A stretch of DNA of 64,000 nucleotides. Source: Thermococcus thermotolerans. GTDB lineage: Archaea > Methanobacteriota_B > Thermococci > Thermococcales > Thermococcaceae. A program made the translations under genes and the position numbers. The notes beneath the pieces were generated by a model. The model saw only the letters and a list, made by a program, of their open reading frames with translations, searched no databases and was not told the origin of the DNA. The stretch spans positions 1,984,001 through 2,048,000 of the forward strand of contig NZ_CP102602.1 of the NCBI RefSeq assembly GCF_024707485.1. Direction: 5' to 3'. Positions 17,231-25,856 of this stretch are shown in pieces. Position 1 is the stretch's first letter, and each line of letters opens with the position of its first letter.

Positions 17231-17469
17231 TTCTTCTTCCCCCCGAGGAGCAGGTAGAAGCCTATGACTGCGGTAAAGAGAAGGCTCGCCTCGCCGAGGC
17301 TGTCGTAAGCCCTCCAGCCGGCCAGAATGGCCGAGACCAGATTGGGTATTCCAATCTCCCCCCAGTTGGCGACGTAGTAGGCGTAGCTTCCGCCGTAGGA
17401 TGGGGAGTAGCTCAGACCAAGCAGGAACGCCCCAAGGGCGACGGTCAGGAGCAGAGCGGCCTTCCTCAC
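17227..17469 (-). CDS. MbhE-like subunit (MnhA C-terminal piece)
   Basis: An 80-residue protein with two hydrophobic helices and an outer loop holding YVANWGEIGIPNLVSAILAGWRAYDSLGE, typical of MbhE and the C-terminal end of MnhA. In bacterial Mrp this region is fused to the large MnhA subunit; here it is free-standing. GTG 17469 overlaps the previous stop as GTGA, with GGAGGTGA upstream. Confidence 0.88.
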   Translation of the reverse strand: MRKAALLLTVALGAFLLGLSYSPSYGGSYAYYVANWGEIGIPNLVSAILAGWRAYDSLGEASLLFTAVIGFYLLLGGKKK

Positions 17470-17696
17470 CTCGTCACCTCCTCTATCGTGAAGAGGAAGA
17501 CTCCTATAACCACCGCACCGACGACTATCGCAGAGAGTGCTACATCCGGTGCCTTAAGCTCGAATAGGGCTAGAACGAACAGCAGGCTGAGGAGGGAGTA
17601 TTTAACGACCGCACTAACCATGTTCTTCTCTTCAACGACAGCTACGGCCAGCAGTATCATCGCTATGAAGACCACGTCAAGGATTGTCCCAAGCAT
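17466..17696 (-). CDS. MbhD-like subunit (DUF4040)
   Basis: A 76-residue membrane protein with three helices, matching DUF4040/MbhD and the penultimate part of bacterial MnhA: KYSLLSLLFVLALFELKAPD is the typical motif (family reading ELxAPDVALT/S). It overlaps both neighbours. Its presence as a separate gene is a hallmark of the Mbh type of Mrp module. Confidence 0.9.
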   Translation of the reverse strand: MLGTILDVVFIAMILLAVAVVEEKNMVSAVVKYSLLSLLFVLALFELKAPDVALSAIVVGAVVIGVFLFTIEEVTR

Positions 17697-17991
17697 ACAT
17701 GTCCACCACTACCTTCGGCTTCACCCCGTACTTGTAGGCCCCGCGCGCTATGGCGTGGCTCACCATGGGGTTTATCATCGCTATCAGGAAGGCCAGTACC
17801 AAGAACTTGGCCCTCACAACGGCAGGAGCGTCCATTATCAGGATTAGAGCCAGGATTATGCTCATTGCCCCACCGGTGTCGCACTTAGTTGCCGCGTGGA
17901 GGCGGGTGTAAACGTCGGGGAAGCGGAGAATGCCGAGCGCCCCAAAGACCATGACCGCCTCCCCAAACAGCATGAGGATTATCTCAATCAT
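17677..17991 (-). CDS. mnhG: Mrp/Mbh antiporter subunit G
   Basis: A 104-residue MnhG/MbhC family membrane protein with three helices. The conserved motif GILRFPDVYTRLHAATKCDT is clear. A polar C-terminal tail follows the third helix. ATG 17991 lies inside the end of mnhF (eight-base overlap). Confidence 0.93.
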   Translation of the reverse strand: MIEIILMLFGEAVMVFGALGILRFPDVYTRLHAATKCDTGGAMSIILALILIMDAPAVVRAKFLVLAFLIAMINPMVSHAIARGAYKYGVKPKVVVDMYAWDNP

Positions 17992-18253
17992 GGCCTCTCC
18001 GCTCCATGTATTTGGCGAGTATAAGCCCGCCGACGGCGTTCACCATCAGCAGGACTATCGCGAGGTCCACAAGGTAGTACTCGCCCCTGATGACTGAAAC
18101 GACCGCTATTATGACGACCACCTTCGTCGTTATCGTGTTCAGGCCCACTATCCTGTCGGGCAGGGTCGGTCCCCTGACCACGCGGTAGGTTATCAGTATT
18201 GCCGTGAAGACGAGGACGTAGAACGCGCTCACCAGAAGACCTTCCTGAGCCAT
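17984..18253 (-). CDS. mnhF: Mrp/Mbh antiporter subunit F
   Basis: An 89-residue MnhF/MbhB family protein with three membrane helices. The motif RVVRGPTLPDRIVGLNTI is diagnostic. ATG 18253 overlaps the end of mnhE by 25 bases; a shorter start cannot be excluded. Confidence 0.93.
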   Translation of the reverse strand: MAQEGLLVSAFYVLVFTAILITYRVVRGPTLPDRIVGLNTITTKVVVIIAVVSVIRGEYYLVDLAIVLLMVNAVGGLILAKYMERRGHD

Positions 18254-18834
18254 TCCTCGATGTCCCCCTTTATCTTTTCTCCAGCCTTTTCACGGTTGAG
18301 TGTCTCCAAATCTATCCAATGGACGTAGAGGTATGTCTCGCCGAGCTTTTTGCTGACGTCAAGGGTGAGCGTCCCCGGGGTCAGGGTTATCGAGTTGGCT
18401 AGTATCGTCACGCCGGTGTCCGAGTGAAGGTCGGTTTTTATCTTGACTATCCCCGGATTGATGTCCATGAAAATTACGTTCTTTGCCACCTTCAGGTTGC
18501 TCTCGATGAGCCTGAAGGCCATTATCACGAGGTACTGGGGGAGGTATATGAACGCAAAGTACAGGAGCTTTTCGACGATGTGCCCTGTTCTGCGTATGTC
18601 CTCCGTGAGCAGGTCGCGCATGAAAGCCGCTATCATCAGCGTAACGGCCGCGCCCACGATCAAATCCCTCGCTCTGAAGCTTCCCGATATGACCACCCAG
18701 AAGGCCATGAGGACGACCCACGTTATGATGACCCTCTCCCAGGGCGGGAGCTTTGAGGCCTCAAACCCTTCGTGGATAACCCTCTCCCTCAGGCCTTCGA
18801 GCCTCTCCTTGAGGTAAAAGGGGACGCGGCTCAT
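18229..18834 (-). CDS. mnhE: Mrp/Mbh antiporter subunit E
   Basis: First gene of the antiporter operon, 201 residues. It has an N-terminal amphipathic extension, two or three membrane helices (about 35-85) and the MnhE signature NSITLTPGTLTLDV followed by LYVHWID near the C-terminus. ATG 18834 is chosen over a longer reading because a TATA box, GTTATAAC at 18857-18864, predicts transcription starting at about 18835, giving a leaderless mRNA. The gene order E-F-G-D'-E'-B-C-D matches MbhA-H. Confidence 0.92.
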   Translation of the reverse strand: MSRVPFYLKERLEGLRERVIHEGFEASKLPPWERVIITWVVLMAFWVVISGSFRARDLIVGAAVTLMIAAFMRDLLTEDIRRTGHIVEKLLYFAFIYLPQYLVIMAFRLIESNLKVAKNVIFMDINPGIVKIKTDLHSDTGVTILANSITLTPGTLTLDVSKKLGETYLYVHWIDLETLNREKAGEKIKGDIEEWLRKVFW

Positions 18835-18855
18835 GTGGTATTTTAGTGATTGAGA

Positions 18856-18871
18856 GGTTATAACGGTTTTG
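18856..18871 (-). promoter_or_regulatory. Promoter of the mnh operon (leaderless)
   Basis: On the minus strand CAAAACC is followed by GTTATAACC. The centre is about 26 bases before ATG 18834 and no ribosome site precedes that ATG. Confidence 0.5.
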
Positions 18872-18980
18872 CAGATGCAAAACTGTTGCCCAAAAATATA
18901 AAACAAGTTCGAAAAAAACGGCCTCCAAACCCATGCATCCTCGGTGGTCTTCCCCCACCCTGCGGCTAAGCTTTTTCCGG

Positions 18981-18995
18981 GGAAAGGTTTAAATC
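18981..18995 (+). promoter_or_regulatory. gcvH promoter
   Basis: GGAAAG (BRE) followed by GTTTAAATC. The predicted start is about 19014, downstream of an in-frame ATG at 19009, so it fixes the true gcvH start at 19027. Confidence 0.6.
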
Positions 18996-19026
18996 TCGGG
19001 GGCTTTAGATGAAAACGGTGATGCTC

Positions 19027-19431
19027 ATGATTGAGGTTGGGGAATACAAGGTCAAGGAAGGCCTTTACTACACCAAAGACCACGAGTGGGTTCAGGTTCT
19101 TGATGATGGGACTGTTCTCGTCGGAATAAGCGACTACGCCCAGAAGGAGCTCGGCGACCTTGCCTACGTCGAGCTTCCTGAGGTCGGTAAAGAGGTCAGC
19201 AAAGGCGAGGTTCTCTGTGAGCTTGAGAGCGTTAAGGCCGTTTCCGAGGTCTACGCTCCGGTCAGCGGGGAAATCGTTGAGGTCAACGCTGAACTTGAGG
19301 ACAGCCCGGAGCTCATCAACGAGGACCCCTACGAGAACTGGATTGCCAAGCTCAAGCCGAGCAACCTTGAGGAGGAACTCGGCGAGCTTATGGACGCGAA
19401 GGCCTACGCCGAGTACCTTGAGAGCCTTTGA
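19027..19431 (+). CDS. gcvH: Glycine cleavage system H protein
   Basis: Lipoyl carrier of the glycine cleavage system, 134 residues. The lipoylated Lys is seen in LESVKAVSEVYAP, and the flanking hammerhead strands (DHEWVQVL, VGISDYAQKELGD) are typical. The start ATG 19027 has GGTGAT upstream and lies after the predicted transcription start; ATG 19009 lies before it. No other glycine cleavage genes are adjacent. In Thermococcales the P subunits and T protein are encoded elsewhere. Confidence 0.96.
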   Translation: MIEVGEYKVKEGLYYTKDHEWVQVLDDGTVLVGISDYAQKELGDLAYVELPEVGKEVSKGEVLCELESVKAVSEVYAPVSGEIVEVNAELEDSPELINEDPYENWIAKLKPSNLEEELGELMDAKAYAEYLESL

Positions 19432-19504
19432 GGCCTTCCAACTTTTCTCTTCTCAGCTCGGAACCCTTAAGTATCTGGACGCCCATTAGTCTTCGGTGGT
19501 TTTC

Positions 19505-19843
19505 GTGAAGGTTCTCAAAGAGTGGGATGTCAAGGTAAAACTCGTGAAAACGAGGAGGGGAGCGGTTCTCCACATGATCGAGCTTGAGCCCGGCCACTTC
19601 TACCTCGAACAGAACCCGCTGAAGGACTCAAAGTACGGCGTTGCCTACAGGAAGATAAAGGAGAATTTCCCCGAGTTCTACATGTTCTGGGAGATAAAGA
19701 ACAACCGCTATACGGGGAAGCTCCTGGCGGGGGCTTTCCTTGAGAAGTCCGAGATAGACGAGTTCGTTACGCTTCTGGCGAAGACAGAGGACTTCAAGAA
19801 GTTCGAGGAGATGCTCGAAGAGATCGAGGAGATGGAGGAGTGA
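19505..19843 (+). CDS. Hypothetical protein
   Basis: A 112-residue soluble protein that I do not recognise. It starts with beta strands (VKVKLVKTRRGAVLHMIELEPGHFYLEQ) and ends in an acidic helix (EEMLEEIEEMEE). GTG 19505 is chosen because GGTGG at 19495-19499 is five bases before it; the GTG at 19496 overlaps that site. A TATA-like CTTAAGTATC near 19469 fits. Similar length proteins follow gcvH in related genomes from memory, which is weak evidence for a link. Confidence 0.72.
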   Translation: MKVLKEWDVKVKLVKTRRGAVLHMIELEPGHFYLEQNPLKDSKYGVAYRKIKENFPEFYMFWEIKNNRYTGKLLAGAFLEKSEIDEFVTLLAKTEDFKKFEEMLEEIEEMEE

Positions 19844-19940
19844 GCTCAGGCTTTGACCATCATCATCTTTTTCTCAGATACCCTAGAGGTCTTCATCGCT
19901 CGCTTTTCCCTCTCCTTAAAGATGTTAAAAGCCTAGCGGC

Positions 19941-20001
19941 TCGGCCAGTATGCCCCTCATCACGGCATGCCCGATTCAGCCACTCTGGAGTTCCTCATCG
20001 C
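19941..20001 (-). ncRNA. Possible C/D box sRNA (weak candidate)
   Basis: On the minus strand a C-like box GCGATGA (19995-20001) is followed by a D' box CTGA (19976-19979), a C' box GTGATGA (19957-19963) and a D-like CCGA (19941-19944), over 61 nt, the usual length of archaeal methylation guides. Against it: the first C box and the D box each deviate by one base, the guide before D' is 15 nt and the D'-C' spacer is 12 nt. This falls in a 245-bp region without a gene. Confidence 0.2.
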
Positions 20002-20040
20002 CGATGTGTCTTATACTCCCCAGTGCTGATAAACCTCTCG

Positions 20041-20080
20041 AAACCCTTATAACTTCTGCCCCGGTAGTTAACTACTGGGG
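20041..20080 (+). promoter_or_regulatory. Promoter with 22-bp dyad operator candidate
   Basis: CGAAACC and CTTATAAC around 20038-20053 form a BRE/TATA pair. Immediately downstream, 20059-20080 is a dyad CCCCGGTAGTT/AACTACTGGGG with 10 of 11 pairs matching. It would cover the expected start site near 20075, the classic place for an archaeal repressor to block RNA polymerase. Confidence 0.6.
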
Positions 20081-20088
20081 TGGTAGTT

Positions 20089-21177
20089 ATGTACTTTGAC
20101 ATCAGACCAAAGAGGAAGCGGGAGGATTTATATGACAGGGAGGAGGAGCTGAGGGGGTTTGAAAAGTCAATCACCTCCGGGAATCCCTTAACAGTCATCA
20201 CCGGTATAAGAAGGCTTGGAAAGACTTCCCTGCTCGTGGTGGGTCTCAACGAATTGGCAGTCCCCTACGTTCTCGTGGATTTCCGAGGTGTCAATCCCAA
20301 CTCACGCATGGATGTGTATAAAAGAATAGAAAGCTCCCTCAATGGCTTCTTCCGCGAAAATCGTAACCTCTGGGAGGATATTAAAACCGGGCTCAAAAAC
20401 ATAGCCGGTCTTCGGGTTCTTAGCCTTGGGGTGAGCTTTTCCTGGAAAGAGGAGAGAACAGACCTCATAGCGCTCTTCCGTGAGCTGGAAAAGTACGATG
20501 TCGTCCTCGCTTTTGATGAGGTTCAGTACCTCCGCGGACCGGTTGGGAGCGAGTTTGCCGGCTTAATTGCCCACCTGTACGACTACTCAGACCTCAGAAT
20601 GGTCATGACGGGTTCAGAGGTAGGCCTGCTCCACGACTACCTTGGAGTTGATGATCCCAAGGCTCCCCTCTACGGCAGGTACTTCCATGAAATCTCCCTG
20701 AGGAGATTCACACCCGAACAGAGCAGAGAGTTCCTCCAGAAAGGCTTTGAGCAGGTGGGATTAACACCCCCGGACGAGCTCATAAGCCTCGCAGTTGAGC
20801 GACTCGATGGAATAGTGGGATGGCTTGTTCTCTTCGGCAGGAAAGCTATGGAAACGGGGCTCTCCGAAAGGCTCATTGACGATGTTTTCGATGAGGCGAA
20901 GGCCCTTGCCATGGATGAATTCGAGAACTTTCTATCAAAGAGGCCTGCTGCAAGGAACCGGTACGTCGAGGTAATGAGGGCTATCGCCCATGGCAAGAGG
21001 ACGTGGGAGGAAATAAAGGAACACCTCGAAAGAAAGGAGGGTAAAAGTGTGGCGGACAGTGTGCTGGCGAGGTTACTAAAGGCTCTCGTTGACTCTTCGT
21101 TCCTTGAGAAGGTCAAGGATGGCAGAAACGTCCACTACCACATTCCTGATCCAATACTGGAGGCGTGCTTCCGGTGA
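20089..21177 (+). CDS. Archaeal ATPase (ATPase_2/STAND-like)
   Basis: A 362-residue P-loop ATPase of the archaeal family fused to a DNA-binding end. Walker A is GIRRLGKTSL near residue 44; Walker B is VVLAFDEVQYL near 145; the sensor region VMTGSEVGLL follows. The C-terminal 90 residues, with HGKRTWEEIKEHLE and SVADSVLARLLKALVDSSFLEK, form a winged helix. Such genes are patchily distributed and often linked to mobile or defence functions, but no partner is seen here. ATG 20089 follows GGGGTGGTAGTT; GTG 20080 overlaps that site. It is probably controlled through the dyad at 20059-20080. Confidence 0.88.
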   Translation: MYFDIRPKRKREDLYDREEELRGFEKSITSGNPLTVITGIRRLGKTSLLVVGLNELAVPYVLVDFRGVNPNSRMDVYKRIESSLNGFFRENRNLWEDIKTGLKNIAGLRVLSLGVSFSWKEERTDLIALFRELEKYDVVLAFDEVQYLRGPVGSEFAGLIAHLYDYSDLRMVMTGSEVGLLHDYLGVDDPKAPLYGRYFHEISLRRFTPEQSREFLQKGFEQVGLTPPDELISLAVERLDGIVGWLVLFGRKAMETGLSERLIDDVFDEAKALAMDEFENFLSKRPAARNRYVEVMRAIAHGKRTWEEIKEHLERKEGKSVADSVLARLLKALVDSSFLEKVKDGRNVHYHIPDPILEACFR

Positions 21178-21209
21178 GTCCTTCGGAAAATTAGTAGAAA
21201 GAGAAGACA

Positions 21210-23518
<2,309 letters not shown>

Positions 23519-23561
23519 GATGAACACCTCCGTGCATGGGTTCAAAGTTGGACATCTAATG

Positions 23562-23606
23562 GTTCACAACTTTGGGTGCTTATAAATCTGTTGTTAACCT
23601 TTGGTT
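23562..23606 (-). promoter_or_regulatory. nfn promoter with two SurR-type motifs
   Basis: The minus-strand TATA box (GATTTATAAGC, 23579-23589) predicts a start near 23559. Upstream of it, GTTGTTAACCTTTGGTT at 23590-23606 fits the published extended SurR consensus GTTn3AACn5GTT exactly. A second core motif, GTTCACAAC (23562-23570), lies between TATA and start. SurR is the redox-sensitive regulator of the primary sulfur response in Pyrococcus and Thermococcus. Confidence 0.75.
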
Positions 23607-23690
23607 CAATACTACGAAAGTATTTTGACATAACCGTGATTTTTGTGGAAAATGTTCAGAATAACATCGGAATCGAGAAAAGAACAGGAA

Positions 23691-24452
23691 TCAGAGCTTC
23701 CTGATGAAGGTTATGTATCCAGTATGGGCCAGCATCGTTGTCTTTGGCCTCATGCACTCCTTCTTGACCTCGTGCTCCCTGACAAGGACTTCAACGACCC
23801 TCGGTTTATAAAATTCCTCCCTGTACTCCTGGAAGGCCTGGAAGAAGCGGTGAACCTGGTTCATACAGGGGGTGTAGGCGACGAAGTAGCCACCGGGGCG
23901 GAGCACCTCGACCGCATGGGGAAGGACGTTCTCCGGCTGGGGCAGGTCGAGGACGATGTGGTCGGCGTAGTCCTCATCAATGCCGTCGTAGATGTTCTTG
24001 AGCTTTATCGTTACCCTGTCGGAGAAGCCGGCAAGCTCGACGTTCTTCCTGGCTATCTCGGCGTGGTCTTCCCTTACCTCGTAGCTGATGACCCTTCCGC
24101 TCGGCCCGACGATGTTTGCCAGGAAAATTGTGAGTGCACCGCTCCCAACACCGGCCTCTATGACGGTGTCTCCCGGAGAGATGCCTGCGTAGGCGATGAT
24201 TATGCCCGCGTCCTTTGGGTGAACGATCTGGGGCCCGCGCCTCATCTTTGCTATGATGTCGTTGATGTCCGGTTTCAGAACGCGGAACTCCTCTCCCCTA
24301 TGACTGGTTATCGAGGTTCCATAGTCCTTTCCGATGAGCTCGCCGAGCTTGAGTATCCCCAGGTCGGTATGAAACTCCCTCTCCGAGGCCCTTACGAGGT
24401 ATTTCTTCCCCCGTCTGTCGATAAGGAGAACCCTATCCCCCTCCCGAATCAA
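23691..24452 (-). CDS. trmI: tRNA (adenine-57/58-N1) methyltransferase
   Basis: SAM-dependent enzyme that methylates A57 and A58 in the T-loop of archaeal tRNA. The 253 residues match P. abyssi TrmI in length and order: a small N-terminal beta domain, RRGPQIVHPKDAG, the SAM loop EAGVGSGALT and the catalytic VLDLPQPE. TTG 24452 (reading MIREGD) is chosen because GGTGAGG lies three bases upstream and the related P. abyssi protein starts in the same words from memory; GTG 24464 is an alternative. It overlaps the upstream DUF257-like gene by 20 bases. Confidence 0.93.
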   Translation of the reverse strand: MIREGDRVLLIDRRGKKYLVRASEREFHTDLGILKLGELIGKDYGTSITSHRGEEFRVLKPDINDIIAKMRRGPQIVHPKDAGIIIAYAGISPGDTVIEAGVGSGALTIFLANIVGPSGRVISYEVREDHAEIARKNVELAGFSDRVTIKLKNIYDGIDEDYADHIVLDLPQPENVLPHAVEVLRPGGYFVAYTPCMNQVHRFFQAFQEYREEFYKPRVVEVLVREHEVKKECMRPKTTMLAHTGYITFIRKL

Positions 24453-25071
24453 ACGCCTCACCACCCTTTTTTACAATAACTTCTTCGTCCGACAGCTGGA
24501 ACACTATCGACGCCATTTCTTCCAGCATAGCCAGGTGAACCCTGCTGAGAACGTCCACGTTGAGGAAGTGGATTCCGACCCAGTCTTCCATGGGGATGGT
24601 GCTTATTCCCGTCATTATGGCCTTCATTGCCTCGTCCCCGCCGAAGTGGACGTAGTGTGAGAGTCCAAACGTTACGAAGTATTCCGGCTTCGTGGGAGAG
24701 TGCGTCATCCTGTTGACGACGGTGTGGTAGTTCTTGAGGAAGCTGTGGGAGTCATAGACAGGGACAACTTCCTCTATGACCTCTCCGTAGCTGGCGGAGC
24801 CGGGGCCTATTTTAACGACCTTTATTTTCTTTATGAGCTCGATTATATCGGAGTACTCTTTGCCTGAAACCCTGCGTATGTAGTTCCTGAACAGGAGGTC
24901 ACCTATACCGAAGAAATCACCTATGACAACCCCGCCCCTCTCGATGAGGCTGGGTATTAGGAATCCCCATGAGAACTTTCCAAGAGGATACGTGGGTGGG
25001 TACTCGATAAGAACTGTGTCTCCCCTCTCAGCCCTTCCGAAGAGGTACTTTTCAAAGACAGAGGTCTCCAT
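24433..25071 (-). CDS. DUF257-like protein
   Basis: A 212-residue cytoplasmic protein. The opening (FEKYLFGRAERGDTVLIEYPPTYPLG) and pattern of strands (GGVVIGDFFGIGDLLFR) resemble the DUF257 family, which is almost confined to Thermococcales and looks like a degenerate RecA/KaiC-type fold without a full P-loop. Function is unknown. ATG 25071 follows GGTGAG; GTTAAAAAC at 25088-25096 is a TATA candidate. It overlaps trmI and is probably cotranscribed with it. Confidence 0.6.
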   Translation of the reverse strand: METSVFEKYLFGRAERGDTVLIEYPPTYPLGKFSWGFLIPSLIERGGVVIGDFFGIGDLLFRNYIRRVSGKEYSDIIELIKKIKVVKIGPGSASYGEVIEEVVPVYDSHSFLKNYHTVVNRMTHSPTKPEYFVTFGLSHYVHFGGDEAMKAIMTGISTIPMEDWVGIHFLNVDVLSRVHLAMLEEMASIVFQLSDEEVIVKKGGEAFDSGGG

Positions 25072-25128
25072 AGGACTCACCAAAAGGGTTTTTAACGCTC
25101 ATCTTTTAAACCTTGTCAGGTGAAAGGG

Positions 25129-25476
25129 ATGAAGCGGTTCGTAGTGTGGCCCAGCGAGCTGGATTCCAGACTCAGCAGACGGTACGGACGGGTGATAGGA
25201 AAGGAATTCGCGGTTGAGGGCCCTAAGATTCACGAGATAGCCGATGCCGCCAGGGCACTTGGCATGAAGATAGTTGAAATCGACGAGTCAAAGCTCAACC
25301 CCCGTTTGGCCGGCCTTGATGAGGAGTACCGCCTCAGGGGAATGCTCCGCATTGAGAGCAAGCACCCGAAGGGGAAGAGCCTCAGAATGCTGGGGCAGAA
25401 GATCAGGGAAATCAGGAAAACCCAGGCTAAAGCCAAAGGCAAGAAGAAGCACAAATCCAGGAAGAAAAAGAGGTGA
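25129..25476 (+). CDS. srp19: Signal recognition particle 19 kDa protein
   Basis: RNA-binding subunit of the archaeal SRP that shapes 7S RNA so that SRP54 can bind. The 115 residues contain RFVVWPSELDSRLSRRYGR at the start, a typical SRP19 motif, and a strongly basic tail rich in Lys. ATG 25129 has GGTGA five bases upstream; a GTG at 25120 is in frame but overlaps that site. Its stop abuts the convergent RAM-domain gene. Confidence 0.95.
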   Translation: MKRFVVWPSELDSRLSRRYGRVIGKEFAVEGPKIHEIADAARALGMKIVEIDESKLNPRLAGLDEEYRLRGMLRIESKHPKGKSLRMLGQKIREIRKTQAKAKGKKKHKSRKKKR

Positions 25477-25722
25477 TCACTCCTCCTCTTCCATCTCCAC
25501 GACTATGGCGGTAGTAGTGTCTATAACACCGTCGATGTTGTGTATGTCGTGGAGTATTTTTCTGGTGAGTTCTCCGAGGTCCTTGGCCTCGATGTGGACT
25601 ATCGCGTCGTAGGGGCCGGTGACGGCGTCGGCTCTTATAACGCCCGGGATTCTCTTTAGGGCGTCTATAACGCTTTCGACCTTTCCAATCTCCACAGTCA
25701 ATAAAACGTACGACCTAACCAT
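25477..25722 (-). CDS. Stand-alone RAM (Lrp/AsnC ligand-binding) domain protein
   Basis: An 81-residue protein that corresponds only to the effector-binding half of Lrp/AsnC regulators: SYVLLTVEIGKVESVIDALK, VTGPYDAIVHIEAKD and an acidic C-terminus. No DNA-binding domain is present. Such proteins form dimers or larger assemblies that bind amino acids and may modulate full-length Lrp proteins. A TATA-like AAGCTTAAATG near 25774 would serve it. Confidence 0.88.
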   Translation of the reverse strand: MVRSYVLLTVEIGKVESVIDALKRIPGVIRADAVTGPYDAIVHIEAKDLGELTRKILHDIHNIDGVIDTTTAIVVEMEEEE

Positions 25723-25856
25723 TTTCCACCACCGCTGAAAGGCTTTACGTCTTTATCTAGCCGACCATCTCATTTAAGCTTTTCGTAGGGCTTTCTGGGG
25801 TTTTCAAGCTGAAACCAAAAACCTATAAAGTGCCCTTCGGAGTTTTCGTGATTGGT

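Noticed and set aside
19009-19026. Upstream ATG for gcvH
   Set aside because: It lies before the transcription start predicted from the TATA box and would add residues not typical of H proteins.
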